Assembly (NCBI GenBank): GCA_002773655.1
Contig: PFAR01000050.1
Span: 3,696 to 18,928 of the forward strand
DNA from: Candidatus Falkowbacteria bacterium CG10_big_fil_rev_8_21_14_0_10_43_10
Lineage (GTDB): Bacteria; Patescibacteriota; Patescibacteriia; Patescibacteriales; XYC2-FULL-47-12
Direction of reading: 5' to 3'
Length of the DNA stretch: 15,233 nt
Under the pieces are notes generated by a model, which did not search any database, had not been told where the DNA came from, and worked only from the letters and a program-made list of their open reading frames with translations. The first letter of the stretch is position 1. The number at the start of each line of letters is the position of its first letter. Positions 5,727 through 11,539 of this stretch are shown one piece after another. The translations under genes were made by a program, and so were the position numbers.

Positions 5727-6710
5727 ATGATTTATCAAAATATCTTAGAAACAATCGGCAATACGCCATTAGTGAAAATTAATAAACTTAATCCTAACCC
5801 CAAAGTATTAATGGCGGTGAAATTGGAATTTTTAAATCCAGGCGGAAGCATCAAAGACAGAATTGGCTCATACTTAGTGGCAAAAGCGGAAAAAGAAGGA
5901 AAATTAAAAAAAGGAGGCACTATTGTAGAAGGAACCTCTGGCAATACTGGCGTAGGACTGGCATTGGTAGCTGCCGTAAAGGGATATAAAACTATTTTTA
6001 CTATGCCGGATAAAATGAGCGAAGAAAAAATTAATTTACTTCGTGCTTATGGCGCAAAAGTAGTGATTACGCCAACCGCTGTTTCTCCCGATGATCCTCG
6101 CAGTTATTATAAAGTTTCTGATAAATTAGCAGATCAACCCAGCGCATATAAACCGGATCAGTACAATAATCAAACAAATCCCGAAGCTCATTACCGGACA
6201 ACCGGTCCGGAAATTTGGGAGCAAACACAAGGCAAAGTTACCCATGTAGCAGCGGGCATGGGAACGGGTGGCACGATTTCCGGCATAGCGAAATATCTTA
6301 AAGAAAAAAATCCAAAAATAAAAATAATCGGCGTTGATCCAGCGGGGTCGATTTTTTATGAATACTATAAAACCGGAAAAATCCCTAAACTTTTTAAAAC
6401 TTATAAAGTTGAAGGCGTGGGGGAAGATTTTTTACCAAAAACCATAAATTTTTCAGTAGTTGACGAGATAATTACTGTCTCGGATAAAGATAGCTTTATA
6501 ACTGCTAGAGCCTTATCAAAAAAAGAGGGCATTTTGTCCGGCGGTTCATCGGGAATGGCTCTTTTCGCCGCCAAAAAGGTGGCTAAAAAGCTTAAGCGAG
6601 GATTGATTGTGGTTATATTGCCGGATAGCGGAAAAAATTATTTATCTAAAATTTTTAACGATGAGTGGATGATACATTGCGGATTTTTAAACAAAAAGAA
6701 GAAAAAATAA
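5727..6710 (+). CDS. CBS-type PLP synthase (cystathionine beta-synthase or O-phosphoserine/cysteine synthase)
   Basis: 327-aa fold-type II PLP enzyme doing beta-replacement on serine or an activated serine. Key parts are GNTPLV (11-16), PLP lysine K43 in NPGGSIKDR, the substrate loop TSGNTG (70-75), the phosphate loop GTGGT (179-183), SGGSSG (271-276) and LPDSGKNY (299-305; S301 contacts the pyridine N). Sequence style (TMPDKMSEEK, DQYNNQTNPEAHYRTTGPEIW, GVDPAGSI, VEGVGEDFLP, NDEWM) is that of cystathionine beta-synthase rather than E. coli CysK. There is no C-terminal CBS-pair or heme domain. Related archaeal enzymes accept O-phosphoserine plus sulfide. With a SerK-like gene before it and a CGS/CGL gene after it, it could make cysteine directly or cystathionine. 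The C-terminus ends in a lysine run. No SD is seen. Confidence 0.85.
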   Translation: MIYQNILETIGNTPLVKINKLNPNPKVLMAVKLEFLNPGGSIKDRIGSYLVAKAEKEGKLKKGGTIVEGTSGNTGVGLALVAAVKGYKTIFTMPDKMSEEKINLLRAYGAKVVITPTAVSPDDPRSYYKVSDKLADQPSAYKPDQYNNQTNPEAHYRTTGPEIWEQTQGKVTHVAAGMGTGGTISGIAKYLKEKNPKIKIIGVDPAGSIFYEYYKTGKIPKLFKTYKVEGVGEDFLPKTINFSVVDEIITVSDKDSFITARALSKKEGILSGGSSGMALFAAKKVAKKLKRGLIVVILPDSGKNYLSKIFNDEWMIHCGFLNKKKKK

Positions 6711-6746
6711 TGCAGAATTAGTTTTTATTAATTAAAAAAAGTAATT

Positions 6747-7514
6747 ATGAAATTTTCAACTAAAGCAATTCATGCCGGCAATGAGCCGAATTTAAAAGAA
6801 GGGGGCAGCGGTGATGTGGTTATCCCGATCCATTTATCCACTACTTTCGCCAGAAAAAAAGTGAGCCGGCCGACGGGCGGATATGAATATTCAAGAAGCG
6901 GCAACCCCACCAGAAATGCGCTTGAGGAAAATTTGGCCGCTCTTGAGGGCGGCAAGGCGGCTTTCGCTTTTTCCTCAGGGCTGGCCGCTATTGCCAACAT
7001 ACTATTACTGCTTAAAAGCGGCGACCATTTAATTTCCATAGATGATGTGTATGGGGGGACAAGAAGACTTTTTAAGCAGGTATTTGAAACATTTGATTTG
7101 AAATTTTCTTTTGTAAATTTTGTTACCGGGAAAGATTTGCAAAGGCATATTCAAAAAAATACCAAGTTAATTTGGATTGAGTCTCCAACGAATCCATTGA
7201 TGAAAATAGTTGACATTGCTTCAGCCTGCGGGATGGCCAAGTCCAAAAAAATATTAACTGTGGTAGACAACACTTTCGCCTCGCCTTATTTTCAGAAGCC
7301 GCTGGCATTGGGCGCAGACATTGTAGTTCATTCAATGACTAAATATATTGGCGGACATTCTGATGCGGTGGGAGGGTGCATCGTTTTGAAAGATAAAGAT
7401 TTGGCCGTCAGAATAAAATTTTTGCAGAATGCCGTTGGGGCGATTCTTTCTCCTTTTGATAGTTTCCAGACGCTTAGCTCCAGTTTATATAACTTAATTT
7501 TGGCCTCCAGTTGA
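6747..7514 (+). CDS. Cystathionine gamma-synthase/gamma-lyase family protein, C-terminally truncated
   Basis: PLP-dependent Cys/Met metabolism enzyme (fold type I). It carries the family sequence from the start: TKAIHAGNEP (5-14), YSRSGNPTRNALEE (48-61), FSSGLAAI (75-82), VDNTFASPYFQKPL (173-186) and PLP lysine K199 in VHSMTKYIGGHSD. Homology runs to LSPFDSF (234-240), where the family continues with 'LxLRGLKTL' and about 130 more residues. Here it instead enters 15 unrelated codons read from the back of queD and stops. The C-terminal domain with the substrate-carboxylate arginine is missing, so the product is probably inactive as written. It stands 36 nt after the CBS-type gene in the T-box operon, where a gamma-lyase would complete reverse transsulfuration. 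The family includes MetB, MetC-like and MccB enzymes, and the exact activity cannot be chosen. Confidence 0.8.
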   Translation: MKFSTKAIHAGNEPNLKEGGSGDVVIPIHLSTTFARKKVSRPTGGYEYSRSGNPTRNALEENLAALEGGKAAFAFSSGLAAIANILLLLKSGDHLISIDDVYGGTRRLFKQVFETFDLKFSFVNFVTGKDLQRHIQKNTKLIWIESPTNPLMKIVDIASACGMAKSKKILTVVDNTFASPYFQKPLALGADIVVHSMTKYIGGHSDAVGGCIVLKDKDLAVRIKFLQNAVGAILSPFDSFQTLSSSLYNLILASS

Positions 7515-7789
7515 TTCCATATCCAAACTATCATGTTTTCCGCCGTTGGCTGCTCAATAAAATTATTTATATAATTATGATCAAGGACATCTATAACCTT
7601 TTCCTTTACTATTTTTTTAATTTCTCCGAAGTCAAAAACCATACCCGTTCTTTTATTTATTTTTCCTTTTATAGTAACAAGGAGGGTATAAGTATGCCCA
7701 TGCAAATTTTTGCATTTTCCCTTATAATTGATTAGTTTATGAGCGGAATCAAGGGTAAATTTTTTAGTTATTAGCATTTTTTTCGTCAT
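7328..7789 (-). CDS. queD: QueD (6-carboxy-tetrahydropterin synthase), C-terminus replaced at a junction
   Basis: QueD turns dihydroneopterin triphosphate into 6-carboxy-tetrahydropterin on the route to preQ0 and queuosine. Visible are the zinc histidines H17 (LDSAHKL), H30 and H32 (NLHGHTY), catalytic Cys C26 (GKCKNLHGH), the D70-H71 pair (LDHNYIN) and the PTAENM segment (81-86). Homology stops at LELSVW (103-108), just before the family's W-E-T motif. The frame then runs through the antisense of the cystathionine gene to 7328, adding about 45 meaningless residues. A normal QueD is about 120 aa. The final Glu of the active site is lost. The start overlaps the folE2 end by 26 nt, so the genes are coupled. 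A second start at Met5 is possible. No SD is seen. Confidence 0.8.
   Translation of the reverse strand: MTKKMLITKKFTLDSAHKLINYKGKCKNLHGHTYTLLVTIKGKINKRTGMVFDFGEIKKIVKEKVIDVLDHNYINNFIEQPTAENMIVWIWNQLEAKIKLYKLELSVWKLSKGERIAPTAFCKNFILTAKSLSFKTMHPPTASECPPIYLVIE
7461..7467. other. Breakpoint where two convergent genes are both truncated
   Basis: Plus-strand homology to the CGS/CGL family ends at AGT TTC (7461-7466). Minus-strand QueD homology ends at W108 (7468-7466). AGTTTCC fits both genes, since intact QueD would read TGG GAA ACT here. The shared bases look like junction microhomology. Confidence 0.65.
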
Positions 7790-8557
7790 TAATTATAATC
7801 GCATAGGCATTGTGGTTATGAATTGACTCAAAACTCTTACATTTTACAATAAAATCCGTTATTCTGGTGTCGGATTTTGCCCATAAAGTTACATCTCTTA
7901 CTATATCTTCAACAAATTTAGGATTTTCATACATTTTTTCAGTCATAAATTTTTCATCCACTCTTTTAAGAATTGAGAACAAATCGCTGCTAGCTCTTTC
8001 CTCTACAACTCTTATCATTTCTTTTAAAGATATGTATTCGCTAGACTTTACTCTAAGTACTACATTCGCTCTCTGGTTATGCGCTCCAAAATCGCTAATT
8101 TCTTTACTGCATGGACACAAGGTAGCTGTTGGTACTTCAACTTCAAAATAATTCCATAGTTTATTATCTTCTCCCAACTCGCCGACAATTTTGCAGTTAT
8201 AATTCATGCTGCCTTCTTTTTGGGAAACAGGGGATTTCTTTTTTAGAAATAAAATAAAAGAAAATTCAACTCTGACAAAAATGGTTTTTAGTCTCTCCCG
8301 TATTTTTTTTAGAGTTGAGGGGATCAGCTCTCTATTTAATTCTGAGCCGCTTATTTCCTCCGCGATTTCGGCAAACCTGCTCATATGCGGCCCCTATCTT
8401 CAGAAAAAAGATCAACTCCCATTTCTATATCCGCAATTATCGGGTATCTGTCTAAATCATCTTTAAAGAAAAGAGGTAATCTTAAGTTTGAGATTCCCAC
8501 TTCACTTATTCTAATCCCCCTATCGTCTTTTAAGTTTTGGACGTCTTCCATAATCAT
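7764..8557 (-). CDS. folE2: GTP cyclohydrolase IB (FolE2/MptA type) with a probable frameshift
   Basis: FolE2 makes dihydroneopterin triphosphate from GTP, feeding QueD here. The main frame (8384-7764) begins MSRFAEIAEE, which is internal in the family ('RGxHMSRF'). It carries the active-site segment ATLCPCSKEISDFGAHNQR, with C90, C92 and H102 in this frame's numbering. The N-terminal 55 or so residues are in another frame: MEDVQNLKDD, RISEVGISNLRLPL, IIADIEMGVDLFSEDRGR, then TGA at 8383-8381. Adding one C before 8384 (GGC CGC [C]AT ATG AGC) would join them as RGRHMSRF. The ATG at 8557 overlaps the upstream TGA as ATGA, the normal coupled start. Either the gene is broken or a base is missing from the assembly. 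With the frame restored, the length (about 260 aa) is normal. Confidence 0.8.
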
Positions 8558-8993
8558 TTTGATATTATGTCAAATGACAGAAATATGGCCATTTCTTTGC
8601 CGTCATTCGCGTAATAGCGATCATTAAAACCGCAGACTCTAAACCCGTTCTTTAAATAAAAGGATAACACTGGGTTTAAAGAAGGCGCTTCGGCGATAAT
8701 AGTCCTTATTCCCAGTTTTCTAGCCTCTTCTTTTATTTTTTTAAAAAATTTAGTTGCGTTTCCTTCCCTCCTGCTTTGAGGATGAATAAAAACATCTATA
8801 ATTCTTGCAGTATTATTCCATTGAAAAACATGAAAGCCGGAAAAACCCGCTATTTTACCGTCTTTTTTCCCTACAAAAAAATGATTGTCTCTTCCTTCAA
8901 TAATCTTCTTAAAATCCCTAATTTCGTGGAAATATTTATTGTTAAGTCTTTCTATTTCCGGCAAATCTTTTATGGTTGCTTTTAAATTTTCAT
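8554..8993 (-). CDS. GNAT family N-acetyltransferase, probable N-terminal frameshift
   Basis: Acetyl-CoA-dependent acetyltransferase of unknown substrate. The clean open frame starts only at a TTG (8964), but GNAT homology begins earlier in that frame: LKATIKDLPEIERLNNKYF. The ATG at 8993 overlaps the Nudix stop as ATGA but reads MKI-stop. One more A in the run after it would give MKNLKATIKDLPEI, a textbook GNAT start, so a one-base deletion in an A-run is likely. The acetyl-CoA loop is PQSRREGNATKFF. Further family signs are GKIAGFSGFHV, ARIIDVFIHP and LSFYLKNGFRVCGF. The gene is embedded in a queuosine-precursor cluster and overlaps folE2 by 4 nt. A role in that pathway is possible but not known. 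Confidence 0.75.
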
Positions 8994-9406
8994 ACTGCTT
9001 TTAATTTTTTAATAGAATTAGAGTAAATCTTCTGAAACCATGGTACGGTAGTTATATTTTGAATTTCATCTATTGCAAAAAATTTAACCTCTTTCCCCTC
9101 CTTAAGTTTAATGTCACAGGGGTTTGTATCAATTACCCCGAAAAAAATTTGATGCTTAAAAAATATATTTTCATTTTCATCATCAATAACATCAATTAGC
9201 TCAAGATTATTTATGTTTATCCCTAATTCTTCCTTGATTTCCCGTATTATGCATTCATCAAAACTCTCGTCTTTTCCTTTACTTCCTCCAATAAATCTCC
9301 ATTTTCTAGCGCCAAATATACCAACTTTATTGTCTCTTAACTGCAAAAGCGCTTTACCTTCGCTATTTACTAATATAACTTCAGCGACCTCAATGATTTT
9401 TTTCAT
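8990..9406 (-). CDS. Nudix hydrolase
   Basis: 138 aa. The complete Nudix box G-x5-E-x7-REIKEELGI is present in GSKGKDESFDECIIREIKEELGI (about residues 41-63), so it is expected to cleave a nucleoside-diphosphate-linked compound with Mg2+. The N-terminal strand EVAEVILVNSEGKALLQLRD and FGARKWRFIGGSKG are usual for the fold. It starts 8 nt after the QueC-like gene with a weak SD-like AGAAGAG, and its TGA overlaps the next start (ATGA). With folE2 two genes downstream, one possible substrate is dihydroneopterin triphosphate, as for NudB in folate synthesis. House-cleaning of damaged nucleotides is equally possible. Confidence 0.85.
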   Translation of the reverse strand: MKKIIEVAEVILVNSEGKALLQLRDNKVGIFGARKWRFIGGSKGKDESFDECIIREIKEELGININNLELIDVIDDENENIFFKHQIFFGVIDTNPCDIKLKEGKEVKFFAIDEIQNITTVPWFQKIYSNSIKKLKAV

Positions 9407-9414
9407 ATTCTCTT

Positions 9415-10575
9415 CTAAATCTTTACATATTCAATTTCTTTTTTTCTCTTTTTAATGTTAGAAATTGTTTTTCCCGATAGATTTGAATAAAACTTCCTAA
9501 TTTTTTCAGGGACAATATCCAGACTTTTTTCAACGGCGATTAAAAAATCTAATTTGTTGGTTCGCGACATTTTCCCGTTTATTATTCCGGGAATCCATTT
9601 ATTAATGATTAAACCACTCGGGTCAGTCATCGGATTAACCTTTATTTTTTGGTCGACAGTATAACCTGCGGCTAATAAATATATCACTCTTTTTAAGCAA
9701 GCTTCACATCTGCCGCATCCATTCTCATAGTAGCAAGTGGTAGTTTCGTGAGGGCTGATTCCGAATTTCTTTTCCCATTTTTTCTTCCATAAAGACAGTA
9801 ACTCTGCTTTTGAATAGTTCGCGAAGGGAGTTTCGGCGGTAATTTTTTTTGTGCCATCCCGGGAAAAGAAAATTGAGGATCTTTGAAAAAAATATTTGCT
9901 TTTGTCCCTATTCTTTTTATGTCCCATCTCATCTTTATGCGCACATAAATAAATGTGTCCTCTTTGTCTTTCTGAATTTTGAAGTAAAGAATTGGCAAAG
10001 CTTAAAAAAAGGAAATTTCTTCCGGGGACAATAAAACTCCAATCTTTCCAGCCCTTTAAAATAAACTTGCTTAAATCAATACTTATTATCACGGGCTTTA
10101 TCTTTAGCTTCCTAAGAATTTTAAGAGCTGATTTGCGTTCAGCATAATTGTTTCTTTGCCTAAAATTGATCCACATCGGCAAAACTTTTTGTTTTTTACT
10201 TAAGGCATATAATAATCCTGCCGTACTGTCTATTCCCCCGCTAAAACTTAATATACCATCATATTTATTTAAAGGCAGAGTATTTTTTGCGCCATTAAAA
10301 TTTTTGTTATAACTAATCTTTATATCAAATTTTTTAGGTGCGATATTATGATTAAGAGTGTAAGAAATAAAATTATTTAAACTTTTTATTTCAACCTTTT
10401 TACTAAATCTATCATTTACATAAATATAATCACACTTCTCATAACCTGCTAAAATACTCAAAATTGCCAATTTTGAGTAATTATTTAATAAATAAATTTG
10501 TTTCATTTTAACCAACCCGCTATCCGCGATAAAATTGATTTTTTTTTCATTTTTGCCGATAGCGCCTATATCCAT
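9415..10575 (-). CDS. queC: QueC-like 7-cyano-7-deazaguanine synthase with extra N- and C-terminal regions
   Basis: ATP-dependent PP-loop enzyme; QueC converts 7-carboxy-7-deazaguanine to preQ0. The PP-loop is LSFSGGIDSTAG (109-120), the conserved VPGRN lies at 183-187, and the zinc site is C281 with C287-x2-C290-x2-C293 (TTCYYENGCGRCEACLKR). At 386 aa it is much longer than E. coli QueC (231 aa). About 105 residues precede the PP-loop and about 75 follow the core. The upstream part may be a separate small domain that I cannot identify. The neighbours folE2 and queD support a preQ0 role. QueC-like proteins also occur in defence systems (Qat, some CBASS), but no partner genes of those are visible. 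TATAAT ends 4 nt before ATG 10575, which suggests a leaderless start. Met24 is an alternative start. Confidence 0.8.
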   Translation of the reverse strand: MDIGAIGKNEKKINFIADSGLVKMKQIYLLNNYSKLAILSILAGYEKCDYIYVNDRFSKKVEIKSLNNFISYTLNHNIAPKKFDIKISYNKNFNGAKNTLPLNKYDGILSFSGGIDSTAGLLYALSKKQKVLPMWINFRQRNNYAERKSALKILRKLKIKPVIISIDLSKFILKGWKDWSFIVPGRNFLFLSFANSLLQNSERQRGHIYLCAHKDEMGHKKNRDKSKYFFQRSSIFFSRDGTKKITAETPFANYSKAELLSLWKKKWEKKFGISPHETTTCYYENGCGRCEACLKRVIYLLAAGYTVDQKIKVNPMTDPSGLIINKWIPGIINGKMSRTNKLDFLIAVEKSLDIVPEKIRKFYSNLSGKTISNIKKRKKEIEYVKI

Positions 10576-10579
10576 AGAG

Positions 10580-10585
10580 ATTATA
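10580..10585 (-). promoter_or_regulatory. -10 box next to the queC start, possible leaderless promoter
   Basis: TATAAT on the minus strand, followed by CTCT and the ATG. No clear -35 was found. It lies in the 38-nt gap after the hydrolase gene, so queC may be transcribed both with and without that gene. Confidence 0.35.
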
Positions 10586-10613
10586 ATTAGTTTGCTAAAA
10601 ACATTATTGATTC

Positions 10614-11339
10614 TTAAATTAATTTATAAAAAAAATCTGTAGTATTCCTGATTGCCTTTTTAATTTGGTGATGTGACCAATTACTATGGCCTTCTCCTTT
10701 TAAAATAATTGCTTTCCCCCTAATCCGTCTGGCTGTGTCAATTACCTTCTTTCTCGAAGATGCTGAAATATTCTTATCTTTTTCTCCGTAAATAATCAAG
10801 TAACCCCCGCCATAAGATTCAAAATTTTTAATAAAGTTATGACTGGAGGCTTCAATCCAATAATTTTTATTTACCCTTTGCCCGCCTTCTTCCATATATT
10901 TCCCGTTGATTTCATATATATCTATTTTAGGATCGGCCCCCCATAAAGCTACTCCATAAATATTATCTCTAATCTTTTTATCCTCTAATGAATCAATTAC
11001 GGCAGTCGCACCCATACTGTCACCCATTAACCCAACTTTATATTTTTTATTTAAGTATTCTTTTATAAAAATTTGAATCACCTGAATCCAGTCATTAAAG
11101 GACGATTCATAAAAATCTCCGCTTGAATTTCCGCTTCCTATCTGGTCAAACCGCAGAGAAGAAATACCTTTTTCCGCCAAGCTCCTGGATAAAGACACGA
11201 ATTTCCTGGATGAACCTATATTGGAAGATCTAAAACCATGCGCCATTATCACTAAAGTCTTGTTTTTATTATTTGATTCAGTAAAAACGCATGATATATA
11301 GCCTCTCTTATATTTTTTGTAATAAATTCTCTCTTTCAT
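10614..11339 (-). CDS. Alpha/beta hydrolase (serine aminopeptidase S33-like)
   Basis: A cytoplasmic hydrolase of about 241 aa. Counted from the alternative start 10 codons upstream, the oxyanion-hole segment is AHGFRSS (43-49). The strand LRFDQIGSGNSSGDF (72-86) matches the family's 'D..G.G.S.G'. The nucleophile elbow is GDSMGA with S118, the probable acid is D198 in YGEKDK, and the histidine is H228 in GEGHSNW. All catalytic elements are present. ATG 11339 is chosen because family similarity begins there; a TTG at 11369 in the same frame would add 10 residues, and neither has an SD. It is the first gene of the minus-strand run leading to queC. A metabolic link is unproven, and the substrate is unknown. 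Confidence 0.8.
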   Translation of the reverse strand: MKERIYYKKYKRGYISCVFTESNNKNKTLVIMAHGFRSSNIGSSRKFVSLSRSLAEKGISSLRFDQIGSGNSSGDFYESSFNDWIQVIQIFIKEYLNKKYKVGLMGDSMGATAVIDSLEDKKIRDNIYGVALWGADPKIDIYEINGKYMEEGGQRVNKNYWIEASSHNFIKNFESYGGGYLIIYGEKDKNISASSRKKVIDTARRIRGKAIILKGEGHSNWSHHQIKKAIRNTTDFFYKLI

Positions 11340-11386
11340 AATGAAAGTATGCTGTATTAAATTATTCAAAAATACATCTATTTTCT

Positions 11387-11415
11387 AAATTACTCTTGCC
11401 CTATGGAAAAGTCAA
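11387..11415 (-). promoter_or_regulatory. Weak promoter candidate for the hydrolase gene
   Basis: Minus strand TTGACT (11415-11410), 17 nt, TAATTT (11392-11387). The -35 is good and the -10 is poor. It lies directly after a terminator and 48 nt before ATG 11339. Confidence 0.35.
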
Positions 11416-11445
11416 GCAAAAAAGAGGCTCTTACTCACCTCTTAT
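11416..11445 (-). terminator. Terminator downstream of the histidine kinase
   Basis: On the minus strand AAGAGG (11443-11438) pairs with CCTCTT (11427-11422), loop of 10 nt, then TTTTGC. It separates the kinase gene from the hydrolase-que cluster. Confidence 0.6.
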
Positions 11446-11486
11446 TAATATCCTGATATCCAATATCTTTCTCTAATTTTTATAGG

Positions 11487-11527
11487 ATTGTCACGCCTCC
11501 GCTGACACTGCGGCTCGCGATGACAAT
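11487..11527. repeat. REP-like imperfect palindrome
   Basis: ATTGTCA (11487-11493) is the inverse of TGACAAT (11521-11527). Between them CG/CG and CCGC/GCGG can also pair, giving a 41-nt imperfect hairpin. It is much richer in G+C than its surroundings and lies 12 nt past the kinase stop codon, the usual place for REP-type dispersed elements. Only one copy is in this window. Confidence 0.5.
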
Positions 11528-11539
11528 GTATTTTTGTTT

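Noticed and set aside
7123..7335. A separate minus-strand gene beyond queD
   Set aside because: The sequence is antisense to the conserved PLP enzyme and has no family resemblance.
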